A DNA stretch of 64,000 bases from Erythrobacter sp047872805. GTDB lineage: Bacteria; Pseudomonadota; Alphaproteobacteria; Sphingomonadales; Sphingomonadaceae. The stretch lies in contig NZ_JBLQUK010000005.1 of NCBI RefSeq assembly GCF_047872805.1, positions 133,397 through 197,396 on the forward strand. The letters run 5' to 3'. Below the pieces are notes generated by a model. The model ran no database searches. It had not been told where the DNA came from and worked only from the letters and a program-made list of their open reading frames with translations. A program made the position numbers and the translations under genes. Below are positions 17,141-27,130 of the stretch, piece by piece; position 1 is the first letter of the stretch; every line of letters begins with the position of its first letter.

Positions 17141-19425
17141 ACGATGCATCCGGAACCATTTCGGCGGGTTCCGAATTGTCGCAAGCTGAACGCGTGCGTC
17201 AGCTCCAGATGATGCTCGACGTGTCGCGTCAAGTGGCGTCGATGGACACACTCGACGCAGTGCTCGATACGCTCGTCAGCGTCGCTGTGCACCAGACCGG
17301 GGCGGAGCGCGGTTCGCTGTTCCTGCACGATGCGGCAACCGGAGAACTGTTCAGCCGGATCGCGCAAGGCCTCAAACGCCGCGAGATTCGCATCCTCGAT
17401 GACGTCGGGATTGCCGGGTCGACATTTCACAGCGGCGAAGGATTAATCATCCACGATGCCTATAATGATGAACGATTTAACCGGCAGGTCGATGCCGAAA
17501 CCGGCTATGTCACCAAATCGATCATGGCGACGCCGGTGCGCAACGCCCGCAATGAGATCATCGGGGTGGCGCAGGTCCTGAACAAACAGGATGGGCAGTT
17601 TACCGAGCATGACCTAGCGGTGCTTGACGGCGTGACCACGCAATGCGCGATCACGCTGCAGTCGATGCAATTGGTCGAGCGGATGGAGGACACCCGCAGG
17701 CGCGAGATCGAATTCCTCAATATCGTGTCCGAGATGACTTCGGAGCTGGAATTGTCGGTCCTGCTGCGGCGGGTCATGTCCGAGGCAACTTCGATGCTCA
17801 ACGCCGAACGATCAACGCTGTTCATCAACGATGAAAAGACCAATGAGCTGTTCAGCCATGTCGGCGAAGGGCTCGAAGCGATGGAAATTCGCCTGCCCAA
17901 CCATCTGGGCATCGCGGGTTCAGTGTTTACCACGGGCCAGGCGATCAACATTCCGCACGCTTACACCGATTTGCGGTTTAACCCTGCCTTCGACAAACAA
18001 TCGGGTTTCTTTACGCGCTCGATCCTCTGCGTGCCGGTGATCAACAAGAACGGCGATGTCATCGGCGTCACGCAGGTGCTCAACAAAAGCGGCGGCCCCT
18101 TCACCGCAGAGGACGAAAGCCGATTGAAAGCCTTCACCGCGCAGATCGCCATCGGGCTCGAAAACGCCAAGCTGTTTGGCGATATCCAGTCGATGAAGAA
18201 CTACAATGAGAGCATGCTGCAATCGATGTCGAACGGCGTGATAACCTTTGACGAAGAAGGCACGAACCGCACCTGCAATCAGGCTGGTTCGCGGATATTG
18301 CGCTGCGATCCGGCGGCGATTGTGGGCAAGACACCGCTGGAAGTGCTGGGTGAAGACAACCAATGGCTGGTCGATAAGATCGCGCGAGTGGCGGAAAGCC
18401 AGTCGGGCGAAAATCTTACCGATGTCGAACTGGTGTTTGGCGGAGATACGGTGTCCGCCAATGTCACCGTCCTGCCAATGCAATCGGGCGAAGGGGCGGC
18501 GCTCGGCACGCTTGCCATGATCGAGGATATTTCCGACGCCAAACGCGCGAGATCGACTCTGTCGCGGTATATGGACCCAGGCCTGGCCGCACAGATGCTG
18601 AGCGGGGGCAAGGAAGATGAAATTCTGGGCGGCAAGGATACGACCGCGACCGTCCTGTTTTCCGACATTCGCGGGTTTACCACGATCACCGAGAAACTCG
18701 GCGCGCAAGGCACGGTGGCACTGCTCAATGACTATTTCGAACTGATGGTGGATTGCATCTCCGATCAGGGCGGGATGCTCGATAAATTTATCGGCGATGC
18801 AATCATGGCGGCGTTTGGCATACCGATTGCCCATGATGACGATGAGGACCGGGGCCTGCGCGCCGGGATCAACATGATCAAGGCGCTGTGGGAGTGGAAT
18901 GTCGAGCGCGAAGGGCGCGGCGAAATGCCGGTCGATATGGGGCTTGGCCTCAACACCGACCGCATCGTGGCGGGCAATATCGGATCGCGCAAGCGCATGG
19001 ATTACACCATGATCGGTGACGGGGTGAACCTCGCCGCAAGGCTGGAAAGTGCGTGTAAGCAATATTCTGCGCGCATCCTCCTGTCCGAAAACACCGCCTC
19101 CCGGCTAAAAGGCGTGTATCGTCTGCGCGAAGTCGACAAGGTGGTGGTCAAGGGCAAGACCGAACCGGTCGGCGTGTTCGAATGTCTCGATTATCATTCG
19201 GATGCGAGCTTCCCGAACCTGATGGACGTGCTCGGCAATTTCAACGAGGGCGTAAAGGTGTATCGCCAACAGGATTGGGACCGGGCGGCAGGCTATTTTA
19301 CCAAGGCGCTGGACGCCAATCCCGACGACAAGCTTAGCCGCACCTATATCGAGCGGTGCGAATTGATGAAGGCCAACCCACCCGGCGATGACTGGGACGG
19401 CGTGTGGATGATGACCTCGAAATAG
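17137..19425 (+). CDS. GAF-GAF-PAS class III adenylyl cyclase
   Basis: The 762-residue soluble protein has two GAF domains (about 30-185 and 205-360), each with an NKxxGxF segment (LNKQDGQFT and LNKSGGPFT), and a PAS-like domain (about 365-475). A class III nucleotide cyclase domain (about 500-695) is followed by a short TPR-like tail. The catalytic set is visible: the metal aspartates in FSDIRGFT and IGDAIMAAF, the base-contacting Lys in DKFIGD, and MDYTMIGDGVNLAARLE with the transition-state Asn and Arg. It should make cAMP in response to a small ligand or redox cue sensed by the GAF/PAS modules. It is coupled to the coiled-coil gene upstream. Confidence 0.88.
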   Translation: MNDASGTISAGSELSQAERVRQLQMMLDVSRQVASMDTLDAVLDTLVSVAVHQTGAERGSLFLHDAATGELFSRIAQGLKRREIRILDDVGIAGSTFHSGEGLIIHDAYNDERFNRQVDAETGYVTKSIMATPVRNARNEIIGVAQVLNKQDGQFTEHDLAVLDGVTTQCAITLQSMQLVERMEDTRRREIEFLNIVSEMTSELELSVLLRRVMSEATSMLNAERSTLFINDEKTNELFSHVGEGLEAMEIRLPNHLGIAGSVFTTGQAINIPHAYTDLRFNPAFDKQSGFFTRSILCVPVINKNGDVIGVTQVLNKSGGPFTAEDESRLKAFTAQIAIGLENAKLFGDIQSMKNYNESMLQSMSNGVITFDEEGTNRTCNQAGSRILRCDPAAIVGKTPLEVLGEDNQWLVDKIARVAESQSGENLTDVELVFGGDTVSANVTVLPMQSGEGAALGTLAMIEDISDAKRARSTLSRYMDPGLAAQMLSGGKEDEILGGKDTTATVLFSDIRGFTTITEKLGAQGTVALLNDYFELMVDCISDQGGMLDKFIGDAIMAAFGIPIAHDDDEDRGLRAGINMIKALWEWNVEREGRGEMPVDMGLGLNTDRIVAGNIGSRKRMDYTMIGDGVNLAARLESACKQYSARILLSENTASRLKGVYRLREVDKVVVKGKTEPVGVFECLDYHSDASFPNLMDVLGNFNEGVKVYRQQDWDRAAGYFTKALDANPDDKLSRTYIERCELMKANPPGDDWDGVWMMTSK

Positions 19426-19437
19426 GGTGCCTTAATG

Positions 19438-19470
19438 AAAAAGGCGGAGCAATCGCCCCGCCCTTATCGT
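19438..19470. terminator. Probable convergent terminator
   Basis: AAAGGCGG at 19440-19447 and CCGCCCTT at 19458-19465 can pair with one mismatch around a 10-base loop. A-rich sequence lies on the left, but there is only a short T-run on the right. The site lies between convergent genes. Confidence 0.4.
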
Positions 19471-19486
19471 ATCAAACGACAATGAA

Positions 19487-20623
19487 TCAGCCCGCCGACA
19501 ACGCAATGTGCCGTTTCATGTGGTGGTCGACATTTCCAAACTCGGAATCGAACAAAGTCAGCCGTTTGAAATAATGACCAATGGCGTATTCATCGGTCAT
19601 GCCATTGCCGCCGTGGATCTGGATCGCTTCCTCGCCCACCTTGTGCGCAGCCTGCCCGACGCGGACCTTCGCGGCTGACGCGGCCAGCTTGCGCTCACGT
19701 TCCGAGGCATCGAGCCGCAGGGTCGCAAGATAGGTCATCGAAACCGACTGTTCATATTCGGTGTACATGTCGACCATGCGGTGCTGGAGCACCTGGAACT
19801 TGCCGATCGGCACGCCGAATTGCTTGCGCTGTTTCGAATATTCGAGCGTGATGTCATTTGCGACCTTCATCGCCCCGCAGGCTTCGGCGCACAGCGCGGC
19901 GATGGCTTCATCGGTGACCTGCTCAATCAAGGGCAGTGCAGCGCCTTCCTCTCCGATCAGCGCTTCAGCGCCGAGCGTGACATTCTCGAAATAGACTTCG
20001 GAAGCCTGCCGTCCATCAAAGGTTGGATAATCGCGGGTGACGACGCCCGCGGCCGATTTATCGATGACAAAGACCGAAATACCCTGCGCGTCGCGGCGCT
20101 CGCCCGAAGTGCGCGCAGTCACAATCAAATGGCTCGCCCAAGGCGCGCAGATGACGACTGCCTTGTGCCCGTTCAGGACATAGCCCGCGCCATCTTTCCT
20201 CGCACTGGTTTCAAGATCGGCATAATCATAGCGCCCGCGCGGTTCGGCATAGGCAAAGGCGAACACCCGGCTGCCATCAACGATTCCGCCAATATGCTCT
20301 TCCTTTTGCGCGGTTGTTCCGGCGTGTTTCAGAAAGCCCCCGGCGCAGACCACGGTCGGCACGAATGGTTCGACAACCAGTCCTTTGCCAAATTCTTGCA
20401 TTACGACCATTGCGTCAATCGCGCCGCCGCCAAAGCCGCCGTCTTCTTCGCTGAACGGCATGCCGAGGATGCCGAGCTCGGCCAGCTGCGCCCATATTTC
20501 GGGGCGCCAACCGGCTTCGCTGGCGATGACTTCACGCCGGGTTTCGGTGCCATATTCTTCGCGCACAAGCCGTGAAAGGCCGTCACGCACCATTTCTTGT
20601 TCTTCGGTGAAATTGAAGTCCAC
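19487..20623 (-). CDS. Acyl-CoA dehydrogenase, small-subunit type
   Basis: The protein has the acyl-CoA dehydrogenase fold throughout: an N-terminal helical domain (FNFTEEQEMVRDGL), a central beta-domain and a C-terminal helical domain with YSKQRKQFGVPIGKFQVLQHRMVDM and IQIHGGNGMTDEYAIGHYFKR. The GTG at 20623, preceded by AGGGGA, gives 378 residues and the usual family N-terminus; an ATG five codons earlier is possible. It follows a second dehydrogenase gene on the same strand with 30 bases between. Such pairs (PimC/PimD, FadE28/FadE29) form heteromers acting on acyl-CoAs with bulky or dicarboxylic chains. The substrate here is not evident. Confidence 0.85.
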   Translation of the reverse strand: MDFNFTEEQEMVRDGLSRLVREEYGTETRREVIASEAGWRPEIWAQLAELGILGMPFSEEDGGFGGGAIDAMVVMQEFGKGLVVEPFVPTVVCAGGFLKHAGTTAQKEEHIGGIVDGSRVFAFAYAEPRGRYDYADLETSARKDGAGYVLNGHKAVVICAPWASHLIVTARTSGERRDAQGISVFVIDKSAAGVVTRDYPTFDGRQASEVYFENVTLGAEALIGEEGAALPLIEQVTDEAIAALCAEACGAMKVANDITLEYSKQRKQFGVPIGKFQVLQHRMVDMYTEYEQSVSMTYLATLRLDASERERKLAASAAKVRVGQAAHKVGEEAIQIHGGNGMTDEYAIGHYFKRLTLFDSEFGNVDHHMKRHIALSAG

Positions 20624-20653
20624 TTGGGTTCCCCTCAATGTCGCTCGTGCTGC

Positions 20654-21862
20654 TTACAGGCCGAGGATCATTTTCGTGATGATGTTGCGCTGAATTTCAT
20701 TCGATCCGCCATAGATCGAGGTTTTGCGCATGTTGAAATAGGTCGCTGCGGCGTGCTGCGCGTAATCGGGGCCGACGGGATATTGATTTGAACCTGCATC
20801 GCCCGGCACCTGCGCAATATTGCCATACATTGGCGTGCCATAGCTGCCGACCGCTTCCAGCGTCAGCTCGGTCAGGCGTTGCTGAATTTCTGTGCCCTTG
20901 ATCTTGAGGATCGAGCTTTCCGGTCCCGGCCCCTTGCCTGCCTGTTCACCGGCAAGTGTGCGCAGTTCGGTAATCTCCAGCGCGGCGAGATCAATCTCCA
21001 GCTGGCTGACTTTGCGCGCGAAATCGAGATCGCTCAACAGCGGCCTGCCGTCGAGCGTTTCCTTGGCCGCAATCTCGCGCAGCTTTTCAACGCCGCGTTT
21101 GGACCGAGCAACACCCGCAATCCCGCTGCGTTCATGGGCGAGCAGGAATTTGGCATAGGTCCAGCCCTGATTTTCCGCGCCGACAAGGTTTTCGACCGGA
21201 ACCCGCACATCGGTGAGCCAAGTTTCGTTCACCTCATACCCGCCGTCAATCAGCTTGATCGGACGCACTTCGACGCCGGGCGTTTTCATGTCGAGCAGAA
21301 TAAAGCTGATGCCCTCCTGCGGCTTGGCCGCATCGGGATCGGTGCGGCACAGGAAGAAACCCCAATCGGCATATTGCGCCAACGTGGTCCAGGTTTTCTG
21401 CCCGTTGATGACGTAGTGATCGCCGTCCCGCACAGCGGTGGTCTTGAGGCTGGCGAGATCGCTGCCCGCGCCCGGCTCGGAATAGCCCTGACACCACCAC
21501 ACATTGCCGCTGCGGATACCCGGAAGGTGCTGCGCCTTTTGCGCTTCATTTCCGAATGTATAGATCACCGGACCGACCATCGACACACCGAAAGGCAGCG
21601 GCATAAGCGCATTCACGCGGGCATTTTCTTCCGACCAGATATAGCGCTGCGTCGGGGTCCAGCCGGTGCCACCATATTGGACCGGCCATGCGGGAACCGA
21701 CCAGCCTTTTTCTCCCAGCACTTTATGCCATGCGACAAAGTCTTCGCGCGCCAGATCTTCGCGCAGACCCGTATCGCCAAGATGCTTGGGATAATTTGCC
21801 TCGATAAAGGCGCGGACTTCCTCGCGGAACGCGATTTCTTCGGGCGTGAATTCAAGATTCAT
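20654..21862 (-). CDS. Acyl-CoA dehydrogenase, large-subunit type
   Basis: The 402-residue flavoenzyme has conserved GYSEPGAGSDLASLKTTA, a GQKTWTTLAQ strand and a C-terminal YGGSNEIQRNIITKMILGL, where the Glu of SNEI is near the usual catalytic-base region. The start at 21862 follows GGGAGAG at good spacing and begins MNLEFTPEE like its relatives. The frame continues upstream to 22075, but that 71-residue stretch is not family-like. With the gene at 19487-20623 it likely forms a two-subunit dehydrogenase in a beta-oxidation-type pathway. The 274 bases to the divergent VIT gene hold no other gene I can see. Confidence 0.88.
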   Translation of the reverse strand: MNLEFTPEEIAFREEVRAFIEANYPKHLGDTGLREDLAREDFVAWHKVLGEKGWSVPAWPVQYGGTGWTPTQRYIWSEENARVNALMPLPFGVSMVGPVIYTFGNEAQKAQHLPGIRSGNVWWCQGYSEPGAGSDLASLKTTAVRDGDHYVINGQKTWTTLAQYADWGFFLCRTDPDAAKPQEGISFILLDMKTPGVEVRPIKLIDGGYEVNETWLTDVRVPVENLVGAENQGWTYAKFLLAHERSGIAGVARSKRGVEKLREIAAKETLDGRPLLSDLDFARKVSQLEIDLAALEITELRTLAGEQAGKGPGPESSILKIKGTEIQQRLTELTLEAVGSYGTPMYGNIAQVPGDAGSNQYPVGPDYAQHAAATYFNMRKTSIYGGSNEIQRNIITKMILGL

Positions 21863-22136
21863 CGGATTGCTCTCCCAGGAATTTGACCTTTGCGGTGATC
21901 TTCGGACTGCCCCTGCCATGGGCTCAGCCCTGCTCAAAGCTGAAAATGTCGTAGGCCAGCGTTGAAGCGCAATTTGATGGGCTGGGGCAAGCCCTTTGAG
22001 TGCCAATATTTGCAAGGTCCGTTCGATGACGGACAATTGTGACCGCCACGTCGCTGGACTTGTTCGGATTCCCATCGCAGGTTCAGAATTGCTGCACTAA
22101 TCCAGTCTGCATAGCGTCTAGCTGAGGGGAATTTCA

Positions 22137-25100
22137 ATGTCGGCATTATTCCGCGCTTTGGCGATCATGACAGCGGCGCTGCTTGCGGCTGGTACACTTG
22201 CCGCGCAGTCTAATCCTTTGCTCGCCAACCCGTCTCTAAGGGCGCTCGTCGGCGGCGTCGAAGATGGGTCTGAGCGGGGCGAGATTGTACTCTCCGAACT
22301 CACGGTCTCCATCGATCAGCATGGGGCAATGGCCGAGGTTCAAATCGACGCGAGGCTAACCAATCCCACCGACAATGAAATCGAAGCTCGCTTTTCGATG
22401 CAATTGCCGCACGGAGCGGTGCTGACCGGATACAGTCTGGATATTGACGGCGTGATGATCCCCGGCAGTCTGATCGATCAGCCGCGGGCGCAGCAGGTTT
22501 ATGAAGATGAAGTGCGCGGCAATATTGACCCCGGTCTCGCTGAAATTTCACGCAACAACGCGTTTTCGACTCGAATTAATCCGGTCGCCCCCGAGGGCAG
22601 CCGCCGCATTTCGCTTTCATTTGTGACCCATGTCTCTGAGGCTGACGGTCTGATAATCCCGCTGAATTCGGTCGGGCCTGTGGGCGTTTTCAGGTTGCAG
22701 GCATCGGTCACCGGGGTTGCCTCCGCACCAGTCCTGATTTTGGCTGGTGCCCCGCCGACGGAGTTTCAGCACAGCGGCCGTGACTGGGTGCTGGCAGATT
22801 ATCGATTGAGCGAAACCCGCTTGGCAGGCGATCTGCAATTGTCGGGCGCCGCCCCCGACCGCAATGCAATGGCGATGCGTCATTCCAACGGACGCACGTT
22901 CTTTGCAATCTCCGATCAGATTGCCGCGACGGACCTATCGCTGGCCCCGCCGCAGCGCGTTCGCATCTATTGGGACGTTTCCCGCTCGCGCGCCGATGCT
23001 CTGCTGGACGCCGAACGCGCATTGCTTAGCAGCTTTCTGGGCGAATTCGCACCAAGCGATATTGATGTGGTCAGCTTTTCAAGCGGCGCACCGCAATTAG
23101 CCCATTTCAGCGGTGGCGAGGCATCGGCGGTTGATGAATTTCTGGCCGCCCGCACCTATCGCGGCGCGACCAGCTTTGCCGGATTGAACGCCATTGCCGC
23201 CGCGGATGCTGATCTGTGCTTGATTTTCAGCGATGGCGGCAACTCGCTCGATCCGCAGGTGCGGTTTCAGCCCGATTGCCCGCTGTTCATCGTTGCCAGC
23301 GGGCCAAATGTCGATGCAACCCGGATCAGTCGCCTTGCCGATGATACCGCCGGGGCTGCGCTTTATCTTGGCACTGATAATCGGGATCAAACCCTTGCAC
23401 AGATGCGGAAATTGCCAGTGGGGGTGACTTCCATCCGCGATGCAAGCGGTCAGCGTTTGAGCTACCGCACGCTCCCCGCCGGAGAAGGGCAATGGAGCGT
23501 TGTGGGAGAATTGGGCGACGAGCACACCATTAACGTCCACCTTTCCGGGACAAATCGCCGCGAGCGGCGCAAGGCATATACTATTAATCCGGCGCACACC
23601 GTACGCGGCGATGCCGCTGGAGCGCTCTGGGCGGCGCAGGAAGTAGAGCGCCTGTCCGATGATCCATCCGACCGCGAAAAGATGCAGGCGCTTTCGCAGA
23701 GCTTTCAGGTGGCCAGCCCGACCATGGCGTTTCTAGTGTTGGAGCGGCCAGATCAATATGTCTCCGCCGAAATCGCCCCGCCCGATGGCTTTGGCGAGGA
23801 ATGGCGGCGGCAATATCGTACGGCCAAGGCGGAACACGATCGGGCAAGCAAATCCGAACGCGAGGAACGGCTGGCCTATGTGGTGCGCGAATGGGAGCAA
23901 ACGCGCCAATGGTGGTCTGCAAAATACGATCAAGCCGCGGCCATGCGCACTGTTGATGCCGCGCCCGGCGCTACCGATCTGGATGCGGAAGCAGAAATCG
24001 CCTTTGAGCCTCCACCCCCGACGGCAATGATGTTGCGCGAAGACGCTGGCCCTGCACCGAATGAGGCAGCATTTGCAGATGATGAAGTCATTGTCGTCAC
24101 CGCCTCTCGCCGTGAAGAAATTGACCAATACGCATCGGCAGACATTGCCGCTTCCGCGCTCGACAGATCTGCGCCAGAGGCTGCTGTTAGAAATGACAGC
24201 GCGATTGCCGTGCAGGTCGATCTCGCCAGTGTCTTGAACGAACGCCCTTATCTCAGCGCGCTTGATCTGGCCGATGCTCGCGAGCGTTTGCCAGTGTTGG
24301 CGACGCAGGAACAGGCGTATGGCAGTCTACCCGGCTTCTACTTCGATGTGGCTGAATGGTTCAGGTTGAAAGGAGACGCGGCGCTCGCACGGCAATTGCT
24401 GCTTTCAGCGCTGGATCTTTCAACCAGCGACGATGAGACGTTGCTGATTGTCGCGTTTCGGTTGGAGCGGGACGGAGATCACGACACCGCCGTGCAATTG
24501 CTCGAAGCACTCGCATCGCGGATCGACTATCGACCGCAGCCCAAGCGTATCCTTGCGCTTGCTTTGGCAGCACGCGCAAGGGGCGCGTCCGGGGATGCAC
24601 GTCGCAGCGATCTGGAGCGGGCCTTTCGGTTGCTGGCCGAAGTCGTGCTCGACCCCGCAGATGATCGCTATGCCGGATTGGAGACAGTCGCGTTGATGGA
24701 GCTCAATGCGCTGATCCCGCTAATCGAAGCGGTAGGAGGAACTTGGGCGCTGGATGAACGGCTGATTGCGCGGCTCGATGTCGATATCAGAGTTGTGGTC
24801 GAATGGACCAGTCCAGACGCCGATCTAGATCTGTGGGTCAGGGAGCCTTCGGGCGAGCAGGCGTCCTATAGCAATCCGCGCACCGCATTGGGTGGAAAAC
24901 TTTCCAACGACATGACCGATGGCTATGGGCCAGAAGAATATGTGCTGAGAAACGCCTATCCCGGCAGCTACCAAGTCCGGGTGCAAGGCTTTAGCGGCGA
25001 CCGGATCAATCCTAATGGTCCCGGCCGGGCGATGGTGCGGCTGATCCGGGCATTCGCGCGTGATGGCCAATCCGAGCAATTGATCGATGCCGAAATTGGC

Positions 25101-25163
25101 TTTGACCGGTCGAACCCGAGTGAGAATGACCGCGTGGTGGCGACCATTCAGGTTGCTGAATAA
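22137..25163 (+). CDS. VIT / von Willebrand A / DUF2135 exported protein
   Basis: The 1008-residue protein starts after a strong GAGGGGA site and has a Sec signal ending LAAQS. Domains: VIT (about 40-170, with the 'ATPIENQVYEDE'-like QPRAQQVYEDEVRGN); a vWA-like domain (about 275-420) with a DVSRS MIDAS triad; a Glu/Arg-rich helical region (about 540-610); a linker containing DDEVIVVTASRREEI (about 645-660); TPR-like helices (about 700-880); and a C-terminal DUF2135 domain (about 885-1008, YVLRNAYPGSYQVRVQGFSGDR). VIT-vWA proteins are generally exported and surface- or periplasm-associated. The VVTASRR string normally marks the N-terminus of TonB-dependent receptors and is odd here. It stands alone between divergent and convergent neighbours. 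Confidence 0.8.
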   Translation: MSALFRALAIMTAALLAAGTLAAQSNPLLANPSLRALVGGVEDGSERGEIVLSELTVSIDQHGAMAEVQIDARLTNPTDNEIEARFSMQLPHGAVLTGYSLDIDGVMIPGSLIDQPRAQQVYEDEVRGNIDPGLAEISRNNAFSTRINPVAPEGSRRISLSFVTHVSEADGLIIPLNSVGPVGVFRLQASVTGVASAPVLILAGAPPTEFQHSGRDWVLADYRLSETRLAGDLQLSGAAPDRNAMAMRHSNGRTFFAISDQIAATDLSLAPPQRVRIYWDVSRSRADALLDAERALLSSFLGEFAPSDIDVVSFSSGAPQLAHFSGGEASAVDEFLAARTYRGATSFAGLNAIAAADADLCLIFSDGGNSLDPQVRFQPDCPLFIVASGPNVDATRISRLADDTAGAALYLGTDNRDQTLAQMRKLPVGVTSIRDASGQRLSYRTLPAGEGQWSVVGELGDEHTINVHLSGTNRRERRKAYTINPAHTVRGDAAGALWAAQEVERLSDDPSDREKMQALSQSFQVASPTMAFLVLERPDQYVSAEIAPPDGFGEEWRRQYRTAKAEHDRASKSEREERLAYVVREWEQTRQWWSAKYDQAAAMRTVDAAPGATDLDAEAEIAFEPPPPTAMMLREDAGPAPNEAAFADDEVIVVTASRREEIDQYASADIAASALDRSAPEAAVRNDSAIAVQVDLASVLNERPYLSALDLADARERLPVLATQEQAYGSLPGFYFDVAEWFRLKGDAALARQLLLSALDLSTSDDETLLIVAFRLERDGDHDTAVQLLEALASRIDYRPQPKRILALALAARARGASGDARRSDLERAFRLLAEVVLDPADDRYAGLETVALMELNALIPLIEAVGGTWALDERLIARLDVDIRVVVEWTSPDADLDLWVREPSGEQASYSNPRTALGGKLSNDMTDGYGPEEYVLRNAYPGSYQVRVQGFSGDRINPNGPGRAMVRLIRAFARDGQSEQLIDAEIGFDRSNPSENDRVVATIQVAE

Positions 25164-25190
25164 GACCCGGCATCGCCGCTGCGGCCCGCG

Positions 25191-26387
25191 CTATTCGTGG
25201 CGCAGTGCGTCAATCGGGTCGAGCTGAGAGGCGCGGCGCGCGGGGTAATATCCGAACACGATGCCCATCGCCGAGGCGAACAGAAAGCTCATGATGTTGA
25301 TCGCAGGGTCAAACACGAAAGGCACGTCGATCGCTCCCGCCAGTGACACCGAAGCCGCAAACGCCAGAAGCAAGCCGGCGATTCCCCCCAAAGCGCACAG
25401 CACCACCGCTTCGGTCAGGAATTGCAGCCGCACCTCACGCGCCAAGGCGCCGATTGCCAGCCGGATGCCGATTTCGCGGGTGCGCTCGGTGACGGAGACA
25501 AGCATGATGTTCATTATCCCGATCCCCCCAACTAGCAGACTTATTGAAGCGATTACCGCCACCATTGCAGTCAATGCCCCAGTGACCGCGCCCAGCGCAT
25601 CGTTCACCTGGGCGGTGTCGATAACGTTGAAATCATTGGCTTCGGCCACTTGCAACAACCGGCGTTCGCGCAACAGGGCAACCAACGATTCTTGAATGAC
25701 CGAAGACGAATAGGCACTGTCGTATTTGAGCACGAAATAGTCGAGATTCTCGCTCCCGCGGAAACGTCGCTGAACGGTCTTTAACGGCATGATTACAGTG
25801 TCATCATCATCCGCGCCGCCCCCGCCCTGTCCGCGTTCCTCCAGCACACCGATGACAGTGCAGGAGACCTCGCCAAGCCGCATAATTTCACCAACCGGGC
25901 TTGCGTCGGGCAAAAAGATAGCATCGCGCACCTTGGGGCCTAACAAGCACACATTCTTTCCAGCGACTTCCTCGTCGCTGGTGAACGTGCGCCCTTCGGT
26001 GATTTCTATGGACTGCGCCTGAAGAAAGCTGCGGTTTGCGCCGCTCACTGTCGTGTCCCAGTCCTGACCGTTGTAAAATGCTGTGGCATTTGCGCTTACG
26101 GTACCGGCAGCGACTTCGACACCGGCGATCTGCTGCGCAACTGAATCGACGTCATCCTGATCGAAGGGGCGCACTGTGCCGCGATCGGTTCGGACTGGGA
26201 ACACGATGAAATTGCTAGCCCCCAGTGATGAAATCTCTTCCTGCACCGACGCTGTGACCCCGTTGCCCAGCGTGACCATCGTCACCACTGCCGCAACGCC
26301 GATAATAATACCCAATGTCGTGAGGATCGACCGCAGCAAATGTCGGCGAATCTCGCGCAGGGCGAGCAGCAGTGTAGCCCCGAACAT
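25191..26387 (-). CDS. MacB-type ABC permease
   Basis: The 398-residue permease has an N-terminal membrane helix after LREIRRHLLRSILTTLGIIIGVAAVV, a large periplasmic MacB core domain (about 45-260) and three C-terminal helices ending in the FtsX-type signature with YYPARRASQLDPIDALRHE. Unlike E. coli MacB, the ATPase is a separate gene, overlapping by one base upstream. The family uses ATP to drive a periplasmic pump that pushes substrates (macrolides, peptides, lipids) through a TolC channel. It is the last gene of a four-gene operon. Confidence 0.9.
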   Translation of the reverse strand: MFGATLLLALREIRRHLLRSILTTLGIIIGVAAVVTMVTLGNGVTASVQEEISSLGASNFIVFPVRTDRGTVRPFDQDDVDSVAQQIAGVEVAAGTVSANATAFYNGQDWDTTVSGANRSFLQAQSIEITEGRTFTSDEEVAGKNVCLLGPKVRDAIFLPDASPVGEIMRLGEVSCTVIGVLEERGQGGGGADDDDTVIMPLKTVQRRFRGSENLDYFVLKYDSAYSSSVIQESLVALLRERRLLQVAEANDFNVIDTAQVNDALGAVTGALTAMVAVIASISLLVGGIGIMNIMLVSVTERTREIGIRLAIGALAREVRLQFLTEAVVLCALGGIAGLLLAFAASVSLAGAIDVPFVFDPAINIMSFLFASAMGIVFGYYPARRASQLDPIDALRHE

Positions 26388-27130
26388 CAGCGAGTGTCCT
26401 CCATCCGGCGCGCGCCCGCTTCGGTGCGGTCAACCAAGCCGTCACGGAAATGGACAATCGTCTTGGCAAAGGAAGCCATTTCTTCCTCATGTGTCACCAT
26501 GATAATGGTGATGCCATCATCGTTAAGTTTGCCAAGCAGTTCCATGATCTCGACCGAGCGTTCGCTGTCGAGGTTGCCAGTGGGTTCATCGGCAAGCAGA
26601 ACGTTGGGGCCGGAAACCAGCGCCCGGGCAATCGCAACCCTTTGTTGCTGCCCGCCAGAAAGCTCTGATGGTGTGTGCGACGCCCACGGGGCCAGCCCAA
26701 CCTGATCGAGCGCATGCATCGCCGCCTCGCGCCGCAGAGATTTCTTCTCCCCGCGATAGAGCAGCGGCAATTCCACATTCTCCAGCGCCGTGGTGCGCGA
26801 CAGCAGATTGAAGCCCTGAAACACAAATCCTAGATAACGACGACGGAGCAGACTGCGCTGGTCGCGGTTCAGCGCCTGGACTTCGACCCCGCGAAACCGG
26901 AAGATTCCGGCGGTGGGCACATCAAGGCAGCCAAGGATATTCATCGTCGTTGACTTGCCAGAACCAGACGGGCCCATGATCGCCACGAACTGTCCGCGTT
27001 CAATCGTCATATCGACACCTTTCAGCGCCTGAAACGCCGCTGGGCCGGTGCCAAAGACCTTGGTGATCCCTTCAAGCTCGATTAGCGGTCTTTCGCTTTG
27101 GGCCTGATCGCTCCGGGAGTGGTCGTTCAT
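26387..27130 (-). CDS. MacB-type ABC ATPase
   Basis: The 247-residue ATPase carries Walker A GPSGSGKSTTMN, signature LSGGQQQRVAIARAL, Walker B VLLADEPTGNLD and the switch His in MVTHEEEMA. These mark the LolD/MacB branch. It overlaps the adaptor gene by four bases and the permease gene by one, so the complex is made stoichiometrically. Confidence 0.92.
   Translation of the reverse strand: MNDHSRSDQAQSERPLIELEGITKVFGTGPAAFQALKGVDMTIERGQFVAIMGPSGSGKSTTMNILGCLDVPTAGIFRFRGVEVQALNRDQRSLLRRRYLGFVFQGFNLLSRTTALENVELPLLYRGEKKSLRREAAMHALDQVGLAPWASHTPSELSGGQQQRVAIARALVSGPNVLLADEPTGNLDSERSVEIMELLGKLNDDGITIIMVTHEEEMASFAKTIVHFRDGLVDRTEAGARRMEDTR

Noticed and set aside
17920..19062. 380-residue minus-strand frame opposite the cyclase
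   Set aside because: His/Arg-rich shadow of the cyclase coding sequence; no family features.
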